The notes: generated by a model not told the origin, from the sequence alone. Numbered from the stretch's first letter, positions 38,135 through 48,660 are shown. The stretch is 64,000 nucleotides of DNA from Pycnococcus provasolii (GCA_938743325.2 OW568861.1:248001-312000); one strand, 5' to 3'. Made by a program: numbers and translations.

Positions 38135-38530
38135 ATGGCCGAAGAAGACACGGAGGGGCAATACACCGAAAACAGGCAGCCCGTGCCGCTGCCGCCTGGC
38201 GTGGGCGCAATCAACACAACACCCGCGGAGGCCACCGCAAGTTACGGAACCAGGGCGGACGAGGAGGCGGAGGCGAGTGAGGCGGCGGTACACCTCGTCA
38301 TCGCACTACCAAGCGGGACGGAGGAGAAGGCGAGCTTCCCGCCTGGACAACTTGTCGGATATGTCAAGGCGTTCCTCGCGAGGAAGCACGAATTGTTACT
38401 TGCCAAACTGCAGCTGCACGTGTGCGTCGAAGGCGACGAGCGCAAGCTCATGCTTGACCCTCTCAGCCTCGTCGACTGCCCAAACTGCACACCAGGAGCA
38501 ACGGTACGCATCGCGGCGACGCTCTCGTAG
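38135..38530 (+). CDS. Small protein with a ubiquitin-like fold
   Basis: A 131-residue protein. Residues 1-50 are acidic and disordered. Residues 51-131 (VHLVIALPSGTEEKASFPPG, then LVGYVKAFLARKHELLLAKLQLHV, LMLDPLSLVDCPNCTPGATVRI) have the beta-beta-alpha-beta-beta pattern and the LxDxP-like turn of a ubiquitin-like domain. There is no C-terminal Gly-Gly, so it is not a conjugating modifier. The family is not identified; IQUB-type or other ubiquitin-like adaptors are possible. CACAGTAC lies 25 bases upstream. Confidence 0.6.
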   Translation: MAEEDTEGQYTENRQPVPLPPGVGAINTTPAEATASYGTRADEEAEASEAAVHLVIALPSGTEEKASFPPGQLVGYVKAFLARKHELLLAKLQLHVCVEGDERKLMLDPLSLVDCPNCTPGATVRIAATLS

Positions 38531-38633
38531 AAGAGAGAGAGAGAGAGAGGAAGAAAGAGGAAGCTTGTGCGCAAACTGTTCGTGTGTCAACGTACGTGTT
38601 CTTCTTTACAAGCTATTGTTCAGTCGTTAGGAG

Positions 38634-39761
38634 TCATCGTCTTCGCCCCCGTCCGCCTCGTCCACCACGCCCACCTCCACCTCGCCCACCGCCCCAGCCC
38701 CCAAGCTCAACGCGGCTTGGTGGCTCTGCACCGGGCCTTCCGCCGCGATCAGGAACGCGCCCTATGCGTACGCGCTTCACTGCCGTCTGCGCAACGCCGT
38801 CGACGTGCCCGCTTACAGCCCCGAGCGCGGCGACGTCACTTGCCGTCGCTTCGGAAGCAGCAGAAAGAGGCACGGTCACCTTGTCGCCGCCATAACGCGC
38901 GGCAATGTCAGCAAATCCCTTGACAGCCAGGTCAGTTGCCTGCGCCTTGCGTTTTGCATCGTTCGCCAGTCGTCGAGCAAGCAGGAATGCATCCAGAGTC
39001 ACACGCAGGCGCGTGAGCACCATCTCGCGTCTCCCGGCATACTCGACGTCGAGTGCTTTGGCAGCCTGCACGAGGCTTGCGTTCCCCGAGCGAGCGAGTG
39101 CAGCGGCTGAGGGCGATAGAATGCCGCTGGCGTCGCTTGCGGTACCTTCCGCCGCCTCCATTTCCACGTCTTCCCCGTTCACAACGCCTTTCCCCTTTGC
39201 CGAGCTTTGTGCAGCAGAGGCAGCTGCCGCGAGAGCCTTGGCCGCCTTAGACGCTCGTACACGCCGCACGACGTCCGCGGCGTCAACGCGTCGTGGGAGC
39301 GGCACGCCCGCGGACGTGGCAAGTTTCCACAGAGATGCGTTGACTGGGTCTTCGTCGTCCCGTTCGATTTCTTCGCCCACGTCCATGGGTGCTGCCTGGG
39401 CGGCTTTCTCGTGGTCTCTCACGGCAAGCAGACGTCTTGCTTGTAGTTCTGCGACGACAGTTTCGAGGGCTGAAACGACAGAGATGGTCACGTCCTGAGG
39501 GCCGGTTGACACTGCCGCACTTGCTCTCAGTAGGGCGTGTGCGTTCTGCGCGTCGGGCGAGACGTCTGCGTCAGAGACTGCGTACGCGAGTCGCTCCGTG
39601 AGAGCGGATGCGTGTTTGGTAAAGGATAGGCTTGACGAGTTGTGCATACCTTCCCTAAGAATACCTGCTGACTGCATGCGTTCGTCGACGACTTCGAGGC
39701 GTGCGGCGACCATAGAGGCGTCCAATAACCTTGGGACACCACCACCATCGCGAGCCGCCAT
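38634..39761 (-). CDS. FAM98: FAM98-family protein
   Basis: FAM98 proteins are subunits of the tRNA-splicing ligase (RtcB) complex and associate with RNA in animals. The 375-residue protein starts MAARDGGG at 39761. REMVLTRLRVTLDAF and the diagnostic IGRVPDRGGRPGAEPP block are those of FAM98, followed by a Gly/Arg-rich tail (GGWGGGRGGGGRGG) as in FAM98A. The N-terminal domain is diverged, Ala-rich and helical. A telomere-like array starts 89 bases upstream of the start codon. Confidence 0.88.
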   Translation of the reverse strand: MAARDGGGVPRLLDASMVAARLEVVDERMQSAGILREGMHNSSSLSFTKHASALTERLAYAVSDADVSPDAQNAHALLRASAAVSTGPQDVTISVVSALETVVAELQARRLLAVRDHEKAAQAAPMDVGEEIERDDEDPVNASLWKLATSAGVPLPRRVDAADVVRRVRASKAAKALAAAASAAQSSAKGKGVVNGEDVEMEAAEGTASDASGILSPSAAALARSGNASLVQAAKALDVEYAGRREMVLTRLRVTLDAFLLARRLANDAKRKAQATDLAVKGFADIAARYGGDKVTVPLSAASEATASDVAALGAVSGHVDGVAQTAVKRVRIGRVPDRGGRPGAEPPSRVELGGWGGGRGGGGRGGRGGRGRRR

Positions 39762-40143
39762 AAAGGTAGCCGCCAATCCTAATGTTATATGCGGGTTTTG
39801 GAAGAATGAGCAGGAAGACCCAACCAGGCCTGCCAGGCGGAATCCTAATAACCCTAACCCTAGCCCTAACCCTAACCCTAACCCTAGTCCAAACCCAAAC
39901 CCTAACGGGGAATAATGGGGGGTCTCACCGTCCGTCAGACCGTGTTCTCCCCCCCACCTCCCAGGGGAAGGCCCTCCGAGAGGCTCTCCGAGGGGAGGCT
40001 CCCCTCAGCCCTCACGTGTGCCATTCTTCCTTCCCTCTTGCCGTGCCGCCATAGATAGACTAGTCTACTTTAGCATTCTGACCTCCGCAATCCTTGTCCG
40101 GATCCCTTGTTCTTGTCACTCCCTTTCTTTTCTTTTCCTTGGC
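39762..40143. promoter_or_regulatory. Divergent spacer between FAM98 and DIM1
   Basis: This 382-bp spacer separates two divergent RNA-processing genes. It contains a telomere-like array (39850-39906), a C-rich stretch (39945-39965), and TAGACTAGTCTA (40057-40068), a 12-base perfect palindrome about 80 bases before the DIM1 ATG. Confidence 0.5.
39850..39906. repeat. Interstitial telomere-like (CCCTAA)n array
   Basis: About nine units of CCCTAA, the ends degenerate (tagccc, tagtccaaaccc). The array starts 89 bases upstream of the FAM98 ATG, whose strand reads TTAGGG. Confidence 0.9.
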
Positions 40144-40572
40144 ATGAGCTACCTCCTCCCGCACCTGCACACCGGCTGGCAGGTGGACCAGGCCATTCTA
40201 GTCGAGGAGGAACGCATCGTCATTTTGAGGTTTGGAAGCGACGCCGACGAAACGTGCATGCTCATGGACGAAATGCTCAGCAAAATATCAGAACGCGTCA
40301 AAAACTGGGCAGCCATCTACCTCGTCGACATCAAACAAGTGCCCGACTTTAACACCATGTACGAGCTGTACGACCCGTGCACCGTCATGTTCTTCCACAG
40401 AAACAAGCACATCATGGTCGACATGGGGACTGGCAATAACAACAAAATCAACTGGGCGCTGAACGACGAGCAGGAGTTCATCGACATCGCGGAGACTGTG
40501 TTTCGTGGAGCACGCAAGGGCAGAGGGCTTGTTGTGAGTCCGAAGGAGTACTCGACGAAGTACCTATACTAA
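40144..40572 (+). CDS. DIM1: U5 snRNP protein DIM1/TXNL4A (thioredoxin-like)
   Basis: DIM1 is a small component of the U5 and tri-snRNP particles needed for pre-mRNA splicing. The 142-residue protein starts MSYLLPHLHTGWQVDQAI at 40144, the invariant N terminus of the family. Blocks VILRFGSDADETCMLMDEML, IYLVDIKQVPDFNTMYELYD, VMFFHRNKHIMVDMGTGNNN and KINWALNDEQEFIDI are almost unchanged from human and plant. The length is exactly that of the family. Only the last residues (KGRGLVVSPKEYSTKYLY) vary slightly. Confidence 0.98.
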   Translation: MSYLLPHLHTGWQVDQAILVEEERIVILRFGSDADETCMLMDEMLSKISERVKNWAAIYLVDIKQVPDFNTMYELYDPCTVMFFHRNKHIMVDMGTGNNNKINWALNDEQEFIDIAETVFRGARKGRGLVVSPKEYSTKYLY

Positions 40573-40662
40573 GCTTATACATGTAACCTGTGAATTGACC
40601 TGTGATTTTTCGTAGATTCAGTACCTATATTATATACAAGGTTTGGTAGTAGCTTTCAGTTT

Positions 40663-41847
40663 TCACCGGATGCGCACGTTGGGAAGTGCGCCTCTCTTGA
40701 GCTCTTGGAAGGCAGCCTTCTCGACGGTCCAGTGGTGCTTCATGCTCCACGGCTTGCGTATTCCGCGAGCGACCGTCTTGCGATAGTAGTGGTCGCTGCC
40801 GCCGCTGTTGGTGAACCCGTAGATATCAACGCTAGTGCACATGTTCACCGCGAGAAGAACGCCGAAGAAGCCGCCGGATGCGCGCTGCCGAATGCGCTTG
40901 CCGTATTGCTTCGCCGCCTTGTCGCGGCTCAGCATCGACTTGGGAACGTTCAAAGCCTTAAGATAGTTGTCCGCGACGCGCTCGAGCTCCTCCGGAGGCG
41001 CAATCACGCGACAGCTATTTCCCTTCGCGCCCTTCTTGCCCCACTTGCAGCTGTGCGTCACGCCGCCCTGAAACGCCATGCAGTACTCGCCTCGCTCGCT
41101 AAAGCCGCACCAGCTGCTGTTTTGAACGCGAAGCGTCGTCTTGCTCCCTGCCGACTTCTCGTGACCCTTGGTGGGCGCCTCGTTGAACCTAATCACCGTG
41201 TCGTGGGAGTCGATCTCGTCACCCTGGCGCTTGCGCACCAGCACGCGAGAGCTTGCCACCACCGCGCAGCGACCCCAAGGGATGTCGGCAACCTGTCCAC
41301 CTCCCTTGCCACCCTTGCCGCCGGCTTCTTTCAGCATAGGCTGGTGGCGCACGCCAGAGCTCTGCAACTTGGTGCTATTCAAGCTAACCCACCCAGTGTA
41401 GCCTGTCCCGGTGCGCTCCTCACAGTTGCCGTCGCGGATCTCTCGCACTGCAGGGCAGTTACACTTGCCCTGCAAGCAGAAGAAGCCAGGCGGGCACGTG
41501 CCTCGCACATCGGACGCGCTCTCCTTGCACTCTATAGCTGGCGACTCCGGCCCTACTTCTTGTTTCGCCGCCGACCTTCTCCTCGAGCTGGCTCTTGCAC
41601 GTAGTGTTGGCAACTCCTTTTCTACCACTTCTGTCGTGGCCGCCGACGAGTCGTCACTTGCCCTTGCCGCCGGTGCCTCCCGTTTCACGTGATCCGAGTC
41701 AGGGGCGCTGCGCGGGTGCCAGGAGCTTAGCGAAGGCGACTGATCTTCAAGAGCTGTTGTTGACAAAAGACACACGAGACACACGAGAACGGATATGACC
41801 CGAGATGTGCTTGCACCGCGAAGGCCAAAGCGTCGTGGCGACGCCAT
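40663..41847 (-). CDS. Sialyltransferase-like glycosyltransferase (GT29)
   Basis: The 394-residue protein starts at the ATG at 41847. A type II signal anchor (about 16-32) is followed by a stem with a Cys-rich segment (CPPGFFCLQGKCNC). The large sialylmotif reads WGRCAVVASSRVLVRKRQGD and continues IDSHDTVIRFNEAPT. The small sialylmotif is ASGGFFGVLLAVNMCTSVDIYG, and the very small motif HHWTVEKAAFQEL closes the domain. All three are present with their catalytic His. Family GT29 transfers sialic acid in animals; algae carry many homologues whose sugar donor is uncertain. A Golgi location is inferred. Confidence 0.9.
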   Translation of the reverse strand: MASPRRFGLRGASTSRVISVLVCLVCLLSTTALEDQSPSLSSWHPRSAPDSDHVKREAPAARASDDSSAATTEVVEKELPTLRARASSRRRSAAKQEVGPESPAIECKESASDVRGTCPPGFFCLQGKCNCPAVREIRDGNCEERTGTGYTGWVSLNSTKLQSSGVRHQPMLKEAGGKGGKGGGQVADIPWGRCAVVASSRVLVRKRQGDEIDSHDTVIRFNEAPTKGHEKSAGSKTTLRVQNSSWCGFSERGEYCMAFQGGVTHSCKWGKKGAKGNSCRVIAPPEELERVADNYLKALNVPKSMLSRDKAAKQYGKRIRQRASGGFFGVLLAVNMCTSVDIYGFTNSGGSDHYYRKTVARGIRKPWSMKHHWTVEKAAFQELKRGALPNVRIR

Positions 41848-42179
41848 CGCACGCCAGATCGTTCTCACGTCAGTGGCACCGAGGTTTCGCAAGGCGCGTT
41901 GGAGACGACGAGGGCGATCAGCTTCAGCACGCTCCTCAAGGCGCTCCTCAGGCCGGTGGTCAGGGGAGCTCCGTGCCCGTGGACCCTTGCTAGGTGCAAC
42001 CGTAGGTCAGGTTGTAAAGTTTACCATCTCTGATACGGGGAATCTGGTCGGGAAATGCTCTCTAGTCTCTACTTCTCTAGTACTATCGTAGCTAGACTAT
42101 CTTACTGTATTGATCTCTGGCTTTCTTTCTCGATAGTGAACATACAGTAGTACTAACTTACACGAACATACACCACGTC
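41848..42179. promoter_or_regulatory. Spacer: 5' flank of the GT29 gene, 3' flank of SBP2
   Basis: This 332-bp spacer has no gene. GTAAAGTTTAC lies at 42014-42024, 167 bases upstream of the GT29 ATG, and TACAGTAGTAC near 42143-42153. Confidence 0.45.
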
Positions 42180-44567
42180 CTACGACTTCGCTCGAGGAAC
42201 GAAGGGCTCCGCGCTAATGCTCAGAGATAGCCGTGGCGGTGAAGCAGTCGTCGAGTCTATCGAGGCTGCCGCCGCTGTCGCCGGTGCCGGCGCCGGCGCC
42301 TCGACGACATCCTCTTCCTGCTTTTTCTGCTGCTTTTCTTGCTGCTGCTGCTCCGCAGCATTCGCAGCATCCGCAGCAGCCTTCTTGAACGACTCGCGGC
42401 CATCTTTTGCCAACTGCAAGCACAGCTTGTACGGCTTGTCTGCGCCATTTACGTCCGATATTGCGATAGCGCTCACCTTGCACTGCTTCTTTCCCACAGC
42501 TTCCGCGAGCTTGTTACGATTCATGCAGAAGATGACGGGCGTTCCGCGACTTCTGCAGGTGTCGATAATGGTTTCGAGCGTGTCGTCGAGACCACCGGCA
42601 CCCTCCGCGCGCTCGATGTTCGGCGCAACCACCAAGCATGCTGCGCGCCCGCTCCTCGTCCATTTCGCCACCTCACGAAGCCCAAAGACCATGCGCTTCT
42701 TGTTGTTATAGCGCGTCATGTCACCCTTGATCTCGCACTGCTCGCGAAGGCGATACTGGAATCCAAGCAGAAGTTGCAGCATTTCCTTCGCAGTCTTGTT
42801 GAGTTCCGGCGTGATGGCCTGATCGCATATTGAAGTGGTAAAGGTTGTGTCCGCGGCGCTGCCAACGTACCTCCGTGGCACTGTCGGAGGTACCAGGCGA
42901 GCGCCGGTGCCATCCGCAGCAGCCGCGGCAGCGGCAACCGTCTCGGCCGCGGTTGTCACATTCACGGAGCTGTCTTCGTCGCCAACAAGTTCAAGCATAG
43001 TAGCGACGGGGTCGGCAACATGGAATGGTGTGCACAGCGCATGCGCGGCGACGCGCACCGCCGCAAGCGCGTCGGCGGGAGCGGCGATGAGCTCCGTCGC
43101 GCATCTCGCCACTTGCCTTGCATGACGACGCGTACCGAGGTGCTCGTCCATTTCTGATTTGCTAGAAAAGGACTTTCGACAAACAAAGCAGTGGTAGCTC
43201 GGCCGCGAAAATTCCAAATCGCTCCAAGGTATAGAGTGTAACGAGGCAAGGTGGTCAGCGGTGTTGTCAGGATGAGTGGCTGAGAATTCTTCGCTCTCGT
43301 CGCCCTCAGCTTCCCTATGCTCGAGAGCATCGTCTTTCTCATCTTGCACGACCAAGCAAGCTGATACGTGTCCGTTGTGTTCTGCATCGACTTTCAGCTC
43401 CACGAAGACTCGCTGTGCCGTAAAGGGGGGCACGATCACCGCATCCTCGCGATCGACCAGGAGCCACTCATTGCCGTGGGACTCGGGGTTTTCGTCGTCA
43501 GCATCGGCATCATCGTCGTCAGAATCGTCGGAATCGTCAGATACTTCTCCGTCGCCGTTTTCGTGGTCATCTCCGTGATCACTTGCCACATCTGTCGTCG
43601 TACCTTCGACCTTTTCGTTGTCAGCTTGCTCCTTCTTCTCGTCATCTGCCGAAGAATCGTTCATTTCAGCCTTTCGACGGCGCAGAATCCACTTGCGTGC
43701 GCGATCAACAAGCGTGTCCAGCTTGGTCTGCCATACGTCTCGCTTGTGTTTTGCACGATTGAGATCGCTCGCGCAGTCAGCCGCCTTTTTGCAAAGCCGT
43801 GGATACGTGAGATTGAAGGCGGCAAGGCGAATGCGCCAACTCGCCTGTAGTGCACCCGGGGTCAAGCGAAATGTCTCGCCCGTAATCTTATCAGGCGACT
43901 CATCCTTGGAATTGGAAAGCTGCGGTGCAGGTTGAGGCTTTTTGAACGCGAGCTCCACCTCTTCGTCTTCGATCTCTTGGTACACTGGCACCTGTCCTGT
44001 CTTCTTTTTTGACGATGTCCCAAACAGATGCTTCGATGCACCACTCCACACAGCGACTGTGGGTGGTGGCCGCGTCGTCTTGGGAATGTCAGATGGTTTT
44101 GCTGCCGCCGTGCGATTCTTCTTTTTCTCGCTCGCGGATGCCTTATCAAGCACCTTGCGTAGGATTTCCCGCTCTTCATCGAGCAGCTTGACACGTGAGT
44201 CGTAGTGTGCATTCATCTCAGCGTAGGCACCCACGAGCGCCTCCGTCAGGCTCAGGCATCGGGTGGCAACGAGAAAGTCGGTGGGCGTTCTCGTACGCAA
44301 CACGCTCTTCTTCAGCTTGGTTGGCCGCTTCTTCTTGCCCTTTCCGCTCATTCGTTCCTTGCCACGCCTGACAATGATCGCTTCGTTGGTTGCCTTGTTG
44401 GGATTCGCCATGGCCTCGCCACCCCTCTTGAAGTACGCGCCAGACGAGGTGTCGCGCCTGTGCTCCGAGCGCAGAGTCAGCAGATCCTTTGCCGTGTCGT
44501 TCGTCGATTTTGAGGCGCCGCCAGTCTTCGCGTATGACAAAAGTGCCGCCCGTACGTCCGTGGGCTT

Positions 44568-44603
<36 letters not shown>

Positions 44604-45653
44604 CTTTTGCGCACCCTTGCCCTTGCCATCTTTTGACGCGCTCTCCCCGAGCTTGGGGAAGGCACCGCCTGACGATGAAGGGTCGAGCAAGTCGCCGAGG
44701 AGAGTCTTCTGCGCGCTACGTTTTGTCGAGAGGCTCAGCTTCGCGCCTTTTCCAGCGGCGATGGCAGCGAGAGCAACTTCTGACGGGTCGCTCGAGTTCA
44801 CGCCGTAATGTGAATCGGCAAGGTGCTGGCAGAGTGCCTCATACGATTTCATAGGCTTGCCGCATGATAGACACCGCACGACACCCGTGCCCACTTCCGT
44901 CCTCGACTTCTTCGCCTGTGCCATCACCTGCTTTAGAACATCCTGCGGATTCATGGAAGCGTAGGATGCCGCCGCTGCTGCACCGGTGCTGGAACGCTTC
45001 GCGTTGGTGTCGGTGGTTGAGGCAGTTGAGGCGTCGGTGACGGCGGCGGTGATGGTACCGGCGGCGATTTTCTTCGGTCCGCCCCAGGCGGATGTCTTTG
45101 GAAGCGCGTTCGGTGTTGGTGTTTTCTTCGTTGATGGCGTTGCCTTGTCGCCCGACGCAGTTTCGTGCTTCTTGTCGTTCGCTGCGTCTTCTTCCTTATT
45201 CCGTGTGTCTATCATTTCCTTCTCCTCCGCGGCCAGGATAGCCGCGAGCGACGTCGTCGTTCCTGCCTGGCTTCCATTTGCATTTGCACCACCGTTCGTC
45301 GCGGGTATTTTCCACACTGGCGTGAGAGGCGGCGGCGGTATGATGCGTCGTGGTGGCGGGGGCGGAGGTTGTGTCCTTTTCCCTTTATTCTTATTAGGAG
45401 GCGAGCGAGGCCCTTCATCATCAGCACCAGGACCACGACCATTGCGACCATTGCGACCATTGCGGCGGGAAGAGCCAGCAACGCCACCACCAGGAACACC
45501 AGCACCATAATTACCCCGTGACTCCGATTCAGGCCGGCGCCACCACGACGCCGACGAGGAGGACGCACCACCGGCACCGGCAGCGTCGGAGGAGGTGGGA
45601 GGCACCGGATTCATCACCCGAGCCTCATCGGCGGCGGAGGAGGAGGCGGACAT
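42180..45653 (-). CDS. SECISBP2: SECIS-binding protein 2-like protein with zinc fingers
   Basis: SBP2 binds the SECIS hairpin of selenoprotein mRNAs and recruits the selenocysteine elongation factor. The 1157-residue protein has an L7Ae-type RNA-binding domain at about 986-1090. Its blocks KKRMVFGLREVAKW, VVAPNIERAEGAGGLDDTLE, GTPVIFCMNRNKLAEAVGKK and the preceding FQYRLREQCEIKGDMTRYNN are those of SBP2 rather than ribosomal L7Ae proteins. Unusual extras are two C2H2-type fingers (CLSCGKP...HLADSH at 261-282 and CFVCRKSFSSKSEMDEHLGT with a closing RRH near 845), a 13-Gln run (350-362) and acidic linkers. The N-terminal 250 residues are low-complexity. The C terminus is Gln/Ala-rich. A telomere-like array starts 109 bases upstream. 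Confidence 0.85.
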
Positions 45654-45968
45654 TTCAGATGGGAATCAAACGGAGGGGGCCAGAAGAAGAAGGGGCGCCG
45701 CATCCTATTAACCACATCACATGTATGCGCTTTTTCCCACCCCAACCATATGCATGCGAATAGGGTTAGGGTTAGGGTTAGGGTTAGGGTTACCTTGGGT
45801 TTGGAATTTTTCCACCCTTCTACCGTACAGTACGATGGGTTGGTTGGTATGGCGGCTTTTGGTTCCGGTTGGTATGGGTGCCCCCCTCTGAAGAGGTTTC
45901 ATGGATTGGTTTATGTAACTTACAGTACACAACTTTTACCGCTTGTTGTTCTTCTGGTATGTATTTTG
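45654..45968. promoter_or_regulatory. Spacer: 5' flank of SBP2, 3' flank of SmD3
   Basis: This 315-bp spacer holds the telomere-like array (45762-45792), GTACAGTAC at 45835-45843 and TACAGTAC at 45921-45928. No gene is supported. Confidence 0.5.
45762..45792. repeat. Interstitial telomere-like (TTAGGG)n array
   Basis: Five perfect TTAGGG units stand on the plus strand, starting 109 bases upstream of the SBP2 ATG, so that gene's strand reads CCCTAA. This is the opposite orientation to the arrays at 20.2, 26.6 and 39.9 kb. Confidence 0.9.
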
Positions 45969-46298
45969 CTACTTTTTACCCTTCGTCGCAGCTCGTCCGC
46001 CGCCGCCGCCGCCGCTGAGCTTTTTGAACATCGGCGCGTTCTTCAGCATATCAGGGACGATGATGAACCTCACCTTGCTGCCACGCAAGAAGACGTGCTC
46101 GAGCTGGCTGACGCGCCCGTCGCGCGCCGTGTACGTCACGGACGTCAACTGCACGTTCCAGTTGTCCTCGCTTTGCAGCAGCGTGCCTCGGTACGTTTCC
46201 CCAGTTCTCAGCTCGATCGTGCACACGTGTCCTTCGCTTTCGTGCAGGAGTCGCACGGGCACGGAGACGCCCTTGCCCGTCGTCGTTGCGACCGCCAT
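45969..46298 (-). CDS. SNRPD3: Sm protein D3 (SNRPD3)
   Basis: SmD3 is one of the seven ring proteins that coat spliceosomal snRNAs. From the ATG at 46298 the protein has 109 residues. [40 protein letters not shown] and [20 protein letters not shown] form the Sm1 and Sm2 motifs, and [15 protein letters not shown] is the D3 signature. A Gly run and a Lys-rich tail replace the Arg-Gly tail. The frame upstream to 46358 is not conserved. Confidence 0.96.
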   Translation of the reverse strand: MAVATTTGKGVSVPVRLLHESEGHVCTIELRTGETYRGTLLQSEDNWNVQLTSVTYTARDGRVSQLEHVFLRGSKVRFIIVPDMLKNAPMFKKLSGGGGGGRAATKGKK

Positions 46299-46667
46299 GG
46301 TCAGTGCACAAGAGATAAGTGACGGCAGCAATGTGCGCCCCCCAAAGCAAATACACAAGCCCAGCTAGAGAAGAAACACAAGCACACCTCTCACAGAAAC
46401 AGACAAACAAAAGTGACCGGAATGCAGTGAAACCCAACTAAACTGGGAAAGGGGAAACGCGAACGAAAAACGGGGTCTGTGGCGGCAAGGGGAGTTAACA
46501 CATCTACTGATGTTAATTCCCCTTGGTGGCGGCGGAGAGAGAAGGGAAACCTAACCCTAACCCTAACTCTAACCCTAACCCTATGGCCCTCCCTACTACC
46601 CTTGCAAGCATCGCTGGGCTGGGGGCGAGACACGTCCCCTAGACTATGATATTTATTTTCCCTCGCG
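46299..46667. promoter_or_regulatory. Divergent spacer between SmD3 and the PGES2-like gene
   Basis: This 369-bp spacer contains a telomere-like array (46550-46583) and a purine-rich stretch before it. AGACTATGATATTTATTTTC lies about 30 bases before the ATG at 46668. No gene is supported. Confidence 0.5.
46550..46583. repeat. Interstitial telomere-like (CCCTAA)n array
   Basis: Five to six units (one ctctaa variant) end 84 bases upstream of the PGES2-like ATG at 46668. The array is 252 bases upstream of the divergent SmD3 ATG. Confidence 0.9.
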
Positions 46668-47873
46668 ATGATGTCCGCATCAGCACGACGCGCTTTTGCT
46701 TCTGTGTGGAAGAAGGCCGCCTTGGAAACCACGTCAGTCTCGTCAGTCTCAGTTGCTGCTGCTCCTTTGCTCATGAGGTCGTTCGCCTCAAAATGTCATA
46801 GCGCTGCTTCCACAGTTGTGACAACACGCGTGTCGGGATCGGGATCGCCAGGGTTGTGGATCCCCAGGGTCATGGCACGACGCACGTTCGCGAGCGAGGC
46901 AGGTGGAGCTGCGACACAGCAGGCAGCGGCGGCTGGCTTGAGACCGCGACGAAAGAGGAAGTTGTGGCCGCTCATCTTTCCAACGCTCGGCATACCGACG
47001 ATCGCTCTCTGCTTCTATGCTCCCGACGAAAAGACGAAGGAGATGCTGCAGATCCCTGAGGTGAAGCCTCCCGTGGCACACAGCGTCGTCGAGAAAGACG
47101 CGGCGGCGGCGACGACGACGACCATGCCTGATATCGAGGGGGTGGCGTTGTACCAATACGAAGTGTGCCCATTCTGCTGCAAGGTTAAGGCGTTCCTTGA
47201 CCTGTACGGCATTCCGTACCGCACGGTGGAGGTGGATCCGCTTCGCAAGACGGAGATCAAGTGGAGCTCCGACTACAAGAAGGTTCCTATTGTCACAATC
47301 GACGGCAAGCAGCAGCTGAACGACAGCTCCGCCATCATCGACGAGCTGGCAGAGCGATATGCAACGCCAAAGTGCATGTCCCCGCGCACGAAGGGCATGT
47401 TCGGCAAGCCGCAGAGCTTCTTCGACGAGGAGCAGAAGTGGCGCTCGTGGGTGGACAAGTGGCTCGTCCACGTGATTACCATCAACATCTACCGCACGCT
47501 GGGCGAGTCGTACCAAGCGTTCGAATACATCACCACGTCTGGAAACTTCCCTTTCCATACTCGCGAGATTGCCCGACACACCGGTGCTATCTTCATGTAC
47601 GGTCTGAGCGGCCGTATCAAGAAGAAGCACAGCATCGACGCAGAGCCGAGAGAGGCTCTCTATGCGTGCGGGAAGGAGTGGAAGGACGCTCTTGATGGCC
47701 AGGCGTTCCACGGCGGCGACGCGGGTCCCGACCTCGCGGATGCGAGCGTTTTCGGCGTCCTGCGTGCAATCCGAGACATGGATGCGCACGGCGACCTGAT
47801 GAACGCCGTGCCAGAGGTGAAGGCGTGGTTCGATCGTATGGACGCGCTTTGTGTACCACGCCGGGTGAACTAA
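46668..47873 (+). CDS. Prostaglandin E synthase 2-like (GST-fold) protein, mitochondrial
   Basis: The 401-residue protein has a basic, Ala/Ser/Arg-rich leader with RRTFASEAGG, then a hydrophobic segment (about 100-116, LIFPTLGIPTIALCFYAP) as in membrane-associated PGES2. The glutaredoxin/GST N-domain carries LYQYEVCPFCCKVKAFLDLY with the CPFC active site, YRTVEVDPLRKTEIKW and KVPIVTIDGKQQLNDSSAII. The helical C-domain has VDKWLVHVITINIYRTLGES and the closing DLADASVFGVLRAI. Length and order match the PTGES2 family. In animals it isomerises PGH2 or binds heme; the algal substrate is unknown. Confidence 0.9.
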   Translation: MMSASARRAFASVWKKAALETTSVSSVSVAAAPLLMRSFASKCHSAASTVVTTRVSGSGSPGLWIPRVMARRTFASEAGGAATQQAAAAGLRPRRKRKLWPLIFPTLGIPTIALCFYAPDEKTKEMLQIPEVKPPVAHSVVEKDAAAATTTTMPDIEGVALYQYEVCPFCCKVKAFLDLYGIPYRTVEVDPLRKTEIKWSSDYKKVPIVTIDGKQQLNDSSAIIDELAERYATPKCMSPRTKGMFGKPQSFFDEEQKWRSWVDKWLVHVITINIYRTLGESYQAFEYITTSGNFPFHTREIARHTGAIFMYGLSGRIKKKHSIDAEPREALYACGKEWKDALDGQAFHGGDAGPDLADASVFGVLRAIRDMDAHGDLMNAVPEVKAWFDRMDALCVPRRVN

Positions 47874-48660
47874 GGTAAACGCCTGCTTTTTTTTTTCCTT
47901 TCCTTCTTACATTTTTCTTACAGTAATGTCGTCGTCGTCGTCACGTAAGTGGAGTCGTTCGCCAGGAGTTCGCCACGAGAGTGTCTGTGCCGTTTTCGGG
48001 GTTGGATGGATTTCGGGTTCTGAAACCTGGTTCTGAATGGTGCGGTTGGTGGTGAGGTTTATGCATGCCCATACCTCGCGACAACGAACCTCTGCTGCAC
48101 TCATGCACCTGCTCTTTGCTGTCTGTCTCTGCACGGCCGCAGTCCTTTCCAAGAATACACCTGGGAGGAAAGAGCGAGAAAGCTGGCTCTTACTGTACTG
48201 TGCAGACGCCACTCTGTTTCCGCCAGACGACAGATGACGGGAGGGAGGGAGGGAGGCGGGGGCGGTACCGGCAAGTGTACCGGCACAGTCCCCTCCCTGA
48301 AGCGCGTTCAGGTTTTTCGTTCTCGCCAATTTCTGTACCCGATAGTCGTTCTCGCACGATGGGCAGCCAAGGAGCTGGGAAACGAACCTCAACTGCTGTG
48401 CGCTCGGAGCGGCGGGAGCGATCGATGGGCAGGCAGCCGACCAGGCCCCTCTCATCCCCCCCACCTGGAGGGCCTCGGAGGCGAGCGCTCCTCTCCTCCC
48501 AGTGCCTTTTCGTCGTCGCCCAACCCATTGCGTCGCACCTGAGAAAAAAAACGCCAAAAGAAGATAACGCGATAGTTTTGGTGGCCGTTCTGGTGCTTAT
48601 TCTCTAGGGGTGGGAATCCCGTGAGCTGGTCGGGATCGTCCGTGGTTGACTGGTAGCGTC
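47874..48660. other. Spacer between PGES2-like and SLC9B-like genes
   Basis: The 787 bases hold overlapping open frames on both strands (up to 216 codons) but with no domain, irregular composition and no conserved start, so I call no gene. TACTGTAC lies at 48191-48198 and TTCGGGGTTGG at 47995-48005. A GGGA run lies at 48240-48255 and a poly-T tract right after the PGES2 stop. Confidence 0.45.

Noticed and set aside
47907-48607. Overlapping frames of 180-216 codons on both strands
   Set aside because: No domain, no conserved motif and irregular composition; the GC-rich sequence leaves frames open by chance.
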